Assembly: GCA_045106295.1 (NCBI GenBank)
Contig: JBGCEI010000015.1
Span: 1-18,529, forward strand
Reading direction: 5' to 3'
DNA from: WTJX01 sp045106295
Lineage (GTDB): Bacteria; Bacteroidota; Bacteroidia; Cytophagales; JAAEPT01
Length of the DNA stretch: 18,529 bases
Part shown: piece by piece, positions 7,325-14,353 of the stretch
Position numbering within the stretch: position 1 is the stretch's first letter
Layout: each line of letters begins with the position of its first letter
Position numbers and translations under genes: made by a program
The notes under the pieces: model-generated
Told to the model about the DNA's origin: nothing
Database searches by the model: none
The model's input: only the letters and a program-made list of their open reading frames with translations

Positions 7325-8425
7325 TTATCTGTAATTCTTTTTTCTGTTATTAATAAAATCTTCAAAAATGTATTCCCCTAGTCCGTTTAACGAACTATAA
7401 TAAGCTCTTCCATTATTCACTTCCGTAAACTCACGCACAAACTGTTGTAAATGCGGGTCTTTGGCAATCATAAATGTGGTGATCGGTATTTTTAATCGTT
7501 TACACTGAGCTGCCATATCCAGTGTCTTGTTAATCACCTTTCTATCTAGTCCAAAGCTATTTTGGTAATATCTTGTTCCTTCTTTCAGACAGGTCGGTTT
7601 TCCGTCCGTGATCATGAAAATTTGCTTGTTCGTTGTTTTTCTCCTTCGGAGGATGTCCACGGCTAGCTGCAAACCAGCGTAGGTATTCGTATGGTATGGA
7701 CCAACTTTTAGGTAAGGTAAGTCTTTGATTGTAATAGGCCATGCATCATTTCCAAATACAATGATATCTAAGGTGTCTTTTGGGTATTTTGTTTTGACTA
7801 ACTCTGCCAATGCCATCGCTACTTTTTTGGCAGGAGTAATTCGGTCTTCTCCATACAAAATCATAGAATGAGAAATGTCAATCATCAATACCGTAGAAGC
7901 CTGCGAACGATGGTCTTTTTCTCTTACTTCTAAATCATCAGTAGTCATTTTGAATCCATCAATTCCATGATTGATTTGAGCATTTTGGATAGACTTAGTC
8001 ATATCCAGACTGTCCAATGAATCACCAAACTGGAAAGGACGAGTATCAGAATTGAAATCATTTCCAGCGCCTGTTTTGGTAACGGAATGATTTCCAGAAG
8101 GACCTTTCTTTAGTTTACCAAAGATCTCTTCTAACGCACTTTTCCGAATGGTTTGTTCTGACTTTGCGGTGATCTCAAATTCTCCACTTTGATTAGCATC
8201 AGAAATGTAGCCTTCCTTTTTTAGATCGTCTATGAAATTTCCCATCGAATACTCATCAGAAGTTAATTTGTACTGATTGTCTAGTTCATTCAACCATTCC
8301 AATGCTTCAGCCACATTACCCGAAGTATAATTCAGCAATTCAAAAAAGATCTTGCTCAAACTTTCAAAACTAGCTTGGTCAGGTTTTGGAACGGGAATAT
8401 GTTGTGAGAAAGTAAATCCTTTCAT
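7325..8425 (-). CDS. VWA-domain protein with intact MIDAS, AAA+ partner
   Basis: This 366-residue soluble protein has no signal peptide. The N-terminal half (about 1-170) is helical and charged. It contains a possible winged-helix-like segment at about 57-90 and a conserved-looking linker (TRPFQFGDSLDSLD, 128-141). The C-terminal VWA domain starts near 176. MIDAS residues are visible as DISHS (Asp183, Ser185, Ser187), a Thr in HTNTYAG (246 or 248) and Asp274 in ITDGKPT, so metal-dependent partner binding should be retained. It is the first gene of a two-gene unit with the AAA+ ATPase. MoxR-VWA pairs are usually ATPase-first, and here the order is reversed. The client protein cannot be deduced from the neighbourhood. 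The start ATG at 8425 is the first plausible one after a hairpin repeat. Confidence 0.87.
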   Translation of the reverse strand: MKGFTFSQHIPVPKPDQASFESLSKIFFELLNYTSGNVAEALEWLNELDNQYKLTSDEYSMGNFIDDLKKEGYISDANQSGEFEITAKSEQTIRKSALEEIFGKLKKGPSGNHSVTKTGAGNDFNSDTRPFQFGDSLDSLDMTKSIQNAQINHGIDGFKMTTDDLEVREKDHRSQASTVLMIDISHSMILYGEDRITPAKKVAMALAELVKTKYPKDTLDIIVFGNDAWPITIKDLPYLKVGPYHTNTYAGLQLAVDILRRRKTTNKQIFMITDGKPTCLKEGTRYYQNSFGLDRKVINKTLDMAAQCKRLKIPITTFMIAKDPHLQQFVREFTEVNNGRAYYSSLNGLGEYIFEDFINNRKKNYR

Positions 8426-8434
8426 GATCTTTTG

Positions 8435-8538
8435 TTAGACAATTAGATTGTAAGATTATTAGACTTTAAGACATAAAATAAGAGTATTTAGTTTCTTAGA
8501 ATCTAATAATCTTAAAGTCTTATGATCTCATAGTCTAA
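8435..8538. repeat. 104-nt imperfect inverted repeat with heptad-like A/T units
   Basis: The 115-base gap between pdxH and the VWA gene is almost entirely one inverted repeat. The left arm (8435-8472, beginning TTAGAC) and right arm (8501-8538, ending GTCTAA) agree at 27 of 38 positions when the right arm is reverse-complemented. In a shifted register, TCTTAAAGTCT and the bases around it pair nearly perfectly (8452-8472 with 8508-8528). Both arms are built from reiterated 6-8-nt units such as TTAGACT, TTAAGAC and TAAGATT. Transcribed in either direction it would fold into a long hairpin. It could attenuate readthrough from pdxH into the VWA gene or be a mobile palindromic unit. Confidence 0.75.
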
Positions 8539-8540
8539 AA

Positions 8541-9191
8541 CTATGGCGCAAGACGGTCAATTTTCCAATCATCTCCTTTTTTCTCAAATACAATCCTATC
8601 GTGTAACCTACTCGCTCTTCCCTGCCAAAACTCGTAGTAGTTAGGTTCTATGATGTATCCACCCCAGTTTTCTGGTCTTTTTAAGCCTTTAGCATTAGCT
8701 GAATATTTAGAAGTATTTTCTGTTACGAGCTGTTCCAACGTTTCTCTTTCTATCGGTTGGCTTTGCGGTGAAGAAATAGCACCAATTTGACTACCAAGCG
8801 GTCTGCTTTTAAAGTAAGTGTCCGCTTTTTGTGCATCGTATTTTTTAACAACACCCTCAATTCGTACCTGTCTTTCTAACATAGGCCAGAAAAAGGTAGC
8901 GCAAACAGCAGGGTTAGCTTCCAATTCTTTTCCTTTATTACTTTCGTAATTAGTGTAAAACACCATTCCTGTTGGTGTAATTTCTTTAATTAATAAAACT
9001 CTAGCACTGGGTGTGCCATTAGTTTTTACAGTAGAAACAATCATGGCATTGGGTTCTATCTCTTTTGATTGCAAGGCTTCATCGAACCAAACTCTAAATT
9101 GAGATAAAGGATTTTTGTTTACTTCATGAAGCTCTAACGTCTTTTTGGTGTATTCTTTTCTTATTTTATGAATATCATTTGTCCCCTTCAT
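8541..9191 (-). CDS. pdxH: pyridoxamine/pyridoxine 5'-phosphate oxidase
   Basis: This FMN-dependent enzyme oxidises pyridoxamine or pyridoxine 5'-phosphate to pyridoxal 5'-phosphate, the last step of PLP synthesis and salvage. From the ATG at 9191 it has 216 residues, typical for the family. Visible landmarks include NPLSQFRVWFDEAL near the N-terminus, the FMN-binding strands with RVLLIKEITPTGMVFYTNYE and SNKGKELEANP, then ERQVRIEGVVKK and SRPLGSQIGAISSPQSQPI, and the C-terminal signature PENWGGYIIEPNYYEFWQGR ending in RLAP. A TTG at 9239 in the same frame would add 16 unconserved residues and run into the divergent gene's leader, so I reject it. It is divergent from yqgE across a 63-base gap and is followed by a hairpin repeat. 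Confidence 0.97.
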   Translation of the reverse strand: MKGTNDIHKIRKEYTKKTLELHEVNKNPLSQFRVWFDEALQSKEIEPNAMIVSTVKTNGTPSARVLLIKEITPTGMVFYTNYESNKGKELEANPAVCATFFWPMLERQVRIEGVVKKYDAQKADTYFKSRPLGSQIGAISSPQSQPIERETLEQLVTENTSKYSANAKGLKRPENWGGYIIEPNYYEFWQGRASRLHDRIVFEKKGDDWKIDRLAP

Positions 9192-9254
9192 AATCCTTTC
9201 TTTTATTTGAGTTAGTAAACTAACCAATTCCTCTCTCAATTGTTACAACAAAGT
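9192..9254. promoter_or_regulatory. divergent promoter region, pdxH / yqgE
   Basis: These 63 bases between the two divergent ATGs must hold both start regions. On the plus strand TTTATTTG (ending near 9214) is one mismatch from TAnnTTTG and could serve yqgE. A small inverted repeat, GTTAG-taaa-CTAAC, lies in the middle. I see no perfect -7 element for pdxH, so placement of its promoter is uncertain. Confidence 0.4.
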
Positions 9255-9815
9255 ATGACCAAGAGATCAATAAACAAAGGAGATTTATTACTTTCTGAGC
9301 CTTTTTTAGGTGACGATAACTTTCATCGAACAGTAATATTCATTTGTCAACAGAACGAACACGGTTATTTAGGCTTTGTATTGAATAAAAAGATAACCAA
9401 TGCAGATTTAGACGATGTGGTAGATGAAGCTGGTGGAAGAGGCTTTCCATTGTACCTTGGAGGACCTGTAGAAAATAGTGTGCTCCAGTTTATTCATACA
9501 CTGGGTAATAAGATTGACAATAGCTTAGAAGTACTTCCTGGTATTTACTGGGGAGGAGACTTTGAACAGGTAAAAACCATGATTAGGAATCATGAAATTC
9601 AAGAAGGAGAAATTAAATTTTTCCTAGGTTATTCTGGTTGGGGAAAAGAGCAAATGGAAAATGAGTTAGCCGAAAAAAGCTGGATGATTACCGACGCCTC
9701 CAAAAAGGATGTGTTCGAAGGGAATGAAAAAGAACTTTGGAAAGAAGTCCTCATTGATATGGGAGGGAAGTATAAAATTATTGCCAATTATCCCGAAGAT
9801 CCATCGTTAAATTAA
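9255..9815 (+). CDS. yqgE: YqgE/AlgH family protein
   Basis: This 186-residue cytoplasmic protein belongs to the YqgE/AlgH (UPF0301, DUF179) family. Family landmarks are clear: GDLLLSEPFLGDDNFHRTVI near the N-terminus, GYLGFVLNKKI, YLGGPVENSVLQFIHTLG, the GIYWGGDFE stretch and FFLGYSGWGKEQMENE, then a SWMI motif. The biochemical role is unknown; the name AlgH reflects an alginate-regulation link in Pseudomonas. I chose the ATG at 9255 because the family N-terminus begins there. A TTG at 9240 would add five residues. It is divergent from pdxH, and no terminator is visible in the 96 bases before the next gene. Confidence 0.95.
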   Translation: MTKRSINKGDLLLSEPFLGDDNFHRTVIFICQQNEHGYLGFVLNKKITNADLDDVVDEAGGRGFPLYLGGPVENSVLQFIHTLGNKIDNSLEVLPGIYWGGDFEQVKTMIRNHEIQEGEIKFFLGYSGWGKEQMENELAEKSWMITDASKKDVFEGNEKELWKEVLIDMGGKYKIIANYPEDPSLN

Positions 9816-9911
9816 ACCCTAGTTAAAAATAAGTATACCGTCTATTGTCATTAAACTTACAGTTTATTAATAGGTAATAAGCTACTTTTATGCTATTCAG
9901 TATATTTAATC

Positions 9912-10577
9912 ATGAAGCAAATTAAAAATATTTTTCAAGTAGTTCTCTTATCAAGTATTCTCTTTTCCTGCATAGAGGAAGATGAGTTAGATGGGGTTAT
10001 TTCTAAAACACTTAGAATTGTAACACAAAACATAGATACATTAGGCGTGGGTGATTCAGAAACGATACGAGCTATTTATTCTGACGAAAACGAAGATACA
10101 TCATCGACAGGGTTTACTTGGTCTAGTTCTAGTCCCAGTATTGCTACTGTAGACAGTAATGGGCTTGTAACAGGTATTACCAAAGGTGAAACAACAATTT
10201 ATGTATCTTTTGAGTCATTGACAGACTCTATTTCTTTGCCTATTAGAGACTCTACTGTATTTAATAATTCGTTATCCTCCTCGGGACAGTTTGTCAATCG
10301 GTCATCTTATAATTTGAGCGGTAGTTTTACCCTTACCCAAAGTGGTGATAATGTAGTCTTAACACTCAATAACTTTTCTGATACCGCTCCCGATACGCAC
10401 CTCTATTTTTCGAATAATGCCACAATAGTTACAGAAGGAAATCCAGAAATTGAAAATGTGCCCAATGGAAATAGTTCATACACCATTAATAACATTGGTG
10501 TATTTGATTTTCAATATTTAGTACTAGTTTGCGAAGGTTTTGGTAAAGCGTTATTAGGAAATGGAGAAATTAATTAA
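9912..10577 (+). CDS. lipoprotein with BIG2-like and DM13-like domains
   Basis: This 221-residue exported lipoprotein has a short hydrophobic signal and lipobox LFSC with the lipidated Cys at 20, followed by acidic residues that in Bacteroidota can direct lipoproteins to the cell surface. Residues about 34-112 fit a bacterial Ig-like BIG2 domain (the WSSSSPSIATVDSNGLVTGI stretch is diagnostic). Residues about 125-221 resemble a DM13 domain: SGSFTLTQSGDNVVLTLNNF, a TAPDTHLYFSN strand, the YTI...FDFQYLVLVCEGF segment and a final LLGNGEI. The lone late cysteine, Cys207, falls where DM13 has its conserved, proposed redox-active Cys. Electron transfer is only a hypothesis for DM13 domains. The gene overlaps the following beta-barrel gene by 17 bases, so the two are probably translationally coupled. 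Confidence 0.78.
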   Translation: MKQIKNIFQVVLLSSILFSCIEEDELDGVISKTLRIVTQNIDTLGVGDSETIRAIYSDENEDTSSTGFTWSSSSPSIATVDSNGLVTGITKGETTIYVSFESLTDSISLPIRDSTVFNNSLSSSGQFVNRSSYNLSGSFTLTQSGDNVVLTLNNFSDTAPDTHLYFSNNATIVTEGNPEIENVPNGNSSYTINNIGVFDFQYLVLVCEGFGKALLGNGEIN

Positions 10578-11439
10578 AATATCAATTGTTGCTGTTGTAG
10601 CATTTTTACAATTCAATCATGCAATTGCAGGTGGTCCGTGGACTCAACAAAAAGGGAACGGTTATTACAAACTATCTGAATTTTGGATTGTATTTGATAA
10701 ACACTTTACTGAAAATGGCGAAACAGATCCAAATGTAAAAACAGGAATTTTCAATACCAATCTATATGCTGAATATGGAGTAACTGATAGGGTAACAACT
10801 ATTTTAAATGCGACTCTTTTTAGTAGAAACCTAATGAATACACAAACCTTTAATGGAACTGTCAACACACAGGGTGAAGCTATTAACGGCTTAGGGGATA
10901 TTGATTTAGGTATCAAATATGGTTTGACTAAGCCTGGTAGTAAAGTTCCCATAGCAGTTTCTTTGTATTTAGGATTGCCAACAGGTAGAACAGATCAAGG
11001 AACTCTGAAAAACCTTCAAACGGGTGACGGAGAATTCAATCAACTTATTCAAATAGACGCAGGAAAAGGGTTTAAACTATTCAATAAAATAAATTCGTAT
11101 GTAAGTGGATACACTGGGTTTAACCATAGAACAAATGGATTCTCAGAAGAATTGAAATACGGTATTGAATATGGTGCTGGACTGTTAAATCAATCTCTTT
11201 GGATAATCGTTAGAATAAACGGAGTAGAGTCTTTCAAAAATGGAATTACTGCTCAGGATGTCTCCAATGCTAGTATATTTGCTAACAATACGGAGTACAC
11301 GAGCTACGCATTGGAGGCTAACTATTACGTTACTAAAAAGATGGGGCTTTCAGCAGCCTATGCTAGTGCTTTTAGGGGAGAAATCATTGCAGCAGCACCT
11401 TCTTATTCAGTAGGTGTGTTTTTAGATTTGAGTAAGTAA
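10561..11439 (+). CDS. outer-membrane beta-barrel protein of unknown function
   Basis: This 292-residue protein has an N-terminal signal peptide (MEKLIKIS followed by a hydrophobic core, likely cut after AIA at 23). The mature part starts GGPWTQQKGNGYYKLSEFW. It is rich in alternating aromatic and polar strands, for example NTNLYAEYGVTDRVTTILNA, GDIDLGIKYGL, KVPIAVSLYLGLPTGR, ELKYGIEYGAGL and YALEANYYVTKKMGLSAAYA. It ends with SYSVGVFLDLSK, a terminal strand without the classical final Phe. This pattern fits a 10-14-stranded barrel, similar in style to the putative transporter/MetA-like phenol-degradation barrel families, though I cannot assign one. Its start lies inside the end of the DM13-like lipoprotein gene, suggesting the two products act together at the outer membrane. 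Confidence 0.8.
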   Translation: MEKLIKISIVAVVAFLQFNHAIAGGPWTQQKGNGYYKLSEFWIVFDKHFTENGETDPNVKTGIFNTNLYAEYGVTDRVTTILNATLFSRNLMNTQTFNGTVNTQGEAINGLGDIDLGIKYGLTKPGSKVPIAVSLYLGLPTGRTDQGTLKNLQTGDGEFNQLIQIDAGKGFKLFNKINSYVSGYTGFNHRTNGFSEELKYGIEYGAGLLNQSLWIIVRINGVESFKNGITAQDVSNASIFANNTEYTSYALEANYYVTKKMGLSAAYASAFRGEIIAAAPSYSVGVFLDLSK

Positions 11440-11467
11440 AGCTACTTTTTGTCTTTTTTAAACTCTA

Positions 11468-11574
11468 AGTCATTGGTAGCGAAGCACAGCCTGCCAGTCG
11501 CAGGAACGGCAATCCAGACAGTCAGAACAGCACTTCCGTTTCTAGATTGCTTTACCAAAAGGTTCGCAATGACT
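11468..11574. repeat. degenerate palindromic intergenic repeat (AGTCATTGCGAA type)
   Basis: The 185-base gap between the beta-barrel gene and purN contains a 107-base element bounded by AGTCATTG...AGCGAA on the left and TTCGCAATGACT on the right, which is the reverse complement of AGTCATTGCGAA. A second inner pair, GCAATCCAGA (left) and TCTAGATTGC (right), is inverted with one mismatch. GTCATTGCGA...GCAATC elements of this kind are, from memory, a common dispersed repeat in many bacteria including Bacteroidota. Inside the left arm is a short palindrome, CCTGCcagtcGCAGG (11490-11504), which looks inserted. The element lies between convergent genes and may act as a transcriptional hairpin. The other bases of the gap show nothing I can name. 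Confidence 0.7.
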
Positions 11575-11624
11575 AGGTGTTCTAAATCGAAAAATCTAAG
11601 ATAACAAAGTAGTAGGAAGTGATA

Positions 11625-12191
11625 TCAACCTTTCAAAATCTTCTCAATCTCTACCGAAAAATGAGTATGCTCTAATTGATGTATCTTTTTGGCAACATCA
11701 GCTGGTGTATCAGTAGAAATCACTTCGCAGCTTGCCTGAAAAATGATATTTCCTTCGTCGTAGTGCTCATTTACATAGTGAATAGTGATACCACTTTCTG
11801 CTTCTTTATTCTCTACTACCGCTTGATGTACGTGTTCTCCATACATTCCTTTTCCTCCGTATTTGGGTAGTAAAGCAGGGTGAATATTAATAATTTTATT
11901 CGGAAAAGCAGTTACCAAGGTTTTTGGTACTAACCATAAAAATCCCGCCAGTACAACCAGATCAATCTTTTGCTCTTTTAATGTATCAATCACCGTAGAA
12001 CTATCATAAAAATCAGGGCGTGAAAATACGTGAGTTGGCACATCGTATTTTTCTACCCGTTCAATCGCACCAGCGTTAGCTTTATTTGTTAATAAAAGGC
12101 TTACTTCTATTGATGGGTGATTTTGAAAGTGTTCACAAATTTTTTCTGCATTAGTCCCAGAACCTGAAGCGAATAGTGCTATTTTTTTCAT
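11625..12191 (-). CDS. purN: phosphoribosylglycinamide formyltransferase
   Basis: This cytoplasmic enzyme transfers a formyl group from 10-formyl-THF to GAR in step 3 of de novo purine synthesis. The 188 residues match the family. The phosphate-binding loop ASGSGTNAEKI is at 8-18. The catalytic triad appears as Asn102 and His104 in INIHPALLPKYGG and Asp145 in YDEGNIIFQ. The folate-binding loop region AESGITIHYV is at 131-140. All active-site positions are intact. It is a single-gene unit, convergent with the beta-barrel gene and divergent from the peptidase gene, with its own -7 element (12213-12220). Confidence 0.97.
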   Translation of the reverse strand: MKKIALFASGSGTNAEKICEHFQNHPSIEVSLLLTNKANAGAIERVEKYDVPTHVFSRPDFYDSSTVIDTLKEQKIDLVVLAGFLWLVPKTLVTAFPNKIINIHPALLPKYGGKGMYGEHVHQAVVENKEAESGITIHYVNEHYDEGNIIFQASCEVISTDTPADVAKKIHQLEHTHFSVEIEKILKG

Positions 12192-12212
12192 AACTAGCGT
12201 TTGTTATTATTA

Positions 12213-12220
12213 CAAAGGTA
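12213..12220 (-). promoter_or_regulatory. candidate -7 promoter element for purN
   Basis: Read on the minus strand this is TACCTTTG, an exact TAnnTTTG match, 21 bases upstream of the purN ATG. That would give a very short leader. No PurR-like operator is evident. Confidence 0.5.
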
Positions 12221-12252
12221 GGGTTTCTACTATGTAAACACATGAAATAGTG

Positions 12253-12260
12253 TAAATTTG
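12253..12260 (+). promoter_or_regulatory. candidate -7 promoter element for the peptidase operon
   Basis: TAAATTTG is an exact TAnnTTTG match, 34 bases upstream of the dcp ATG. Together with the purN element on the opposite strand it makes a compact divergent promoter region in 103 bases. A -33 TTG is not obvious. Confidence 0.5.
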
Positions 12261-12294
12261 AGCACTAGAAACTTTGCCTAAGAAAACAACACCC

Positions 12295-14337
12295 ATGAGT
12301 AACCCATTATTACAGCCTTTTACTACTCCTTTTAAAACTGCTCCATTCGATAAAATCAAAAACGAACATTTTTCGCCTGCCGTTACTGAAGGAATTGCAA
12401 ATGCTAAAAAAGACATTGAAGCCATTACAAATAATCAGGAAATTGCAACTTTCGAGAATGTAATTGAAGCCTTAGAATATGCAGGTGATCAGCTAGGAAA
12501 AGTAACGGAGATTGCGTTTAACCTAAACTCTGCTGAAACAAGTGATGAGCTGCAAGCTATCATCAAAGAAATTTCTCCTTTACTAACAGATCATAGCAAC
12601 GACATTTTGCTAAATGAAGAATTATTCAAGAAAGTGAAGGAAGTCTATGATAATCGAGAGTCAGCTAATTTGAATGCAGAACAATTGCGTTTATTAGACA
12701 AAACATACAAAGGCTTTGTGAGAAATGGAGCATTACTTTCTGAAAAGAAAAAAGAACAGTTACGTGCCATCGACAAAAAGAAGGCTGATCTTTCGCTTAC
12801 TTTTGGGGAACATGTACTAAAAGAAACTAATGGCTACGAGCTACTCATTTCTGATGAATCGAAATTAACAGGACTTCCTGATGCAGTGAAGGAAGCGGCA
12901 GCTATGGAAGCTAAAGCGAAGAAAAAAGAAGGTTGGTTATTCACCCTCCAATATCCAAGTTACATTCCATTTATGATGTATGCTGAAAACAGAGAGCTAA
13001 GAAAAGAGCTATTCATGGCATTTGGTTCTAAAGCATTCAAAGGCGATGAAAATGACAATCAAACCATCGTAAAAGAGCTCGCAAATTTACGTTTGGAGCG
13101 AGCAAATTTATTAGGCTACGATACACATGCTGACTTTGTATTGGAGCAACGCATGGCGGAGAAGCCTGCTAAAGTAGTCTCGTTTTTAGATGACATACTA
13201 GAAAAAGCAAAACCGTTTGGAGAAAAAGAAATTAAAGAATTAACGGCTTACGCCAAACAGCACGGCTTGGAAGGAGACATAGAACGATGGGACTTTAGTT
13301 TCTATTCCGAAAAATTAAAAAAAGAGAAGTTTTCGATTGACGATGAATTACTGAAACCTTACTTCAAATTAGAGAATGCCATTGACGGCGTGTTTCAGAC
13401 GGCAAGTAAATTGTTTGGACTGGCATTTAAAGAACGAAAAGATATTCCTGTTTACCATCCAGATGTAATGACTTACGAAGTAACAGATTCATCAACAGAT
13501 AAATTGGTTGGTGTGTTTTATGCTGACTTTTTTCCAAGAGAAGGAAAGCGTGGCGGTGCTTGGATGACGAGCTACCAAGGGCAATATAAAAGAGGAATCG
13601 AAGAAGTGCGACCTCATGTATCCATTGTCTGTAATTTCACTAAACCCACAGAAAGTAAACCTTCTTTACTCACATTTAATGAAGTAACTACCCTATTCCA
13701 TGAATTTGGTCATGCGCTTCATGGTTTATTAGCAGATACCACTTATGAAAGTCTCTCTGGAACGAATGTCTACTGGGATTTTGTAGAACTTCCGTCGCAA
13801 GTGTTAGAAAACTGGTGTTACGAAAAAGAATGTTTAGACCTATTTGCTAAACATTATGAAACAGGCGAAAAAATCCCTGAAGAATTAATTCAACGAATAA
13901 AAGAGAGCGCTACTTTTATGGAAGGGTACGGTACGTGCAGGCAAGTGAGCTTAGGAAAGCTTGACATGGCATGGCACACTACAACTGAACCTATTACAAA
14001 TGAAGTGGCTGACTTTGAAAAACAAGCCATGAGCGGAGCTAATTTATTTGATCCAGTAGTTGGAACAAGTACCAGTTGTTCATTCTCACATATATTTCAA
14101 GGAGGCTATTCTTCAGGTTACTACTCGTACAAATGGGCAGAAGTATTGGATGCTGATGCTTTTGATTTATTTAAACAAAAAGGGATTTTTAATGCTGGGG
14201 TTGCCACTAAATTTAAAGAACACGTTCTTTCAAAAGGAGGAACAGAGCAACCAATGGAGCTGTACAAGAAGTTTAGAGGACAAGAGCCAACACCAGATGC
14301 CTTATTGAAAAGAGCAGGTTTGATTAAAAAGGGCTAA
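12295..14337 (+). CDS. dcp: M3-family zinc peptidase, peptidyl-dipeptidase Dcp type
   Basis: This zinc metallopeptidase of family M3 degrades short peptides. At 680 residues it matches E. coli Dcp (681) more than bacterial oligopeptidase A only by length and register, so the exact cleavage mode is inferred. The zinc site HEFGH lies at 469-473 within TLFHEFGHALHG, and the third ligand is Glu498 in YWDFVELPSQVLENW. The N-terminal 400 residues are the usual mostly helical M3 domain. The late GGYSSGYYSYKWAEVLDADAF stretch carries the substrate-binding tyrosines typical of the family. No signal peptide is seen, so it should be cytoplasmic. I chose the ATG at 12295; a TTG at 12274 would add seven residues. 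The next gene starts 16 bases after its stop, suggesting an operon. Confidence 0.93.
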   Translation: MSNPLLQPFTTPFKTAPFDKIKNEHFSPAVTEGIANAKKDIEAITNNQEIATFENVIEALEYAGDQLGKVTEIAFNLNSAETSDELQAIIKEISPLLTDHSNDILLNEELFKKVKEVYDNRESANLNAEQLRLLDKTYKGFVRNGALLSEKKKEQLRAIDKKKADLSLTFGEHVLKETNGYELLISDESKLTGLPDAVKEAAAMEAKAKKKEGWLFTLQYPSYIPFMMYAENRELRKELFMAFGSKAFKGDENDNQTIVKELANLRLERANLLGYDTHADFVLEQRMAEKPAKVVSFLDDILEKAKPFGEKEIKELTAYAKQHGLEGDIERWDFSFYSEKLKKEKFSIDDELLKPYFKLENAIDGVFQTASKLFGLAFKERKDIPVYHPDVMTYEVTDSSTDKLVGVFYADFFPREGKRGGAWMTSYQGQYKRGIEEVRPHVSIVCNFTKPTESKPSLLTFNEVTTLFHEFGHALHGLLADTTYESLSGTNVYWDFVELPSQVLENWCYEKECLDLFAKHYETGEKIPEELIQRIKESATFMEGYGTCRQVSLGKLDMAWHTTTEPITNEVADFEKQAMSGANLFDPVVGTSTSCSFSHIFQGGYSSGYYSYKWAEVLDADAFDLFKQKGIFNAGVATKFKEHVLSKGGTEQPMELYKKFRGQEPTPDALLKRAGLIKKG

Positions 14338-14353
14338 TTGCTAAATTTAGACA

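Noticed and set aside
5826..8425. Magnesium or cobalt chelatase subunits I and D
   Set aside because: There is no large H/N chelatase subunit, and no chlorophyll or cobalamin ring-synthesis gene in the window; the ATPase and VWA proteins fit the general MoxR-VWA class better.
12274..12294. TTG start for the Dcp-type peptidase
   Set aside because: It adds seven residues without family support, and the ATG at 12295 is well placed relative to the -7 element.
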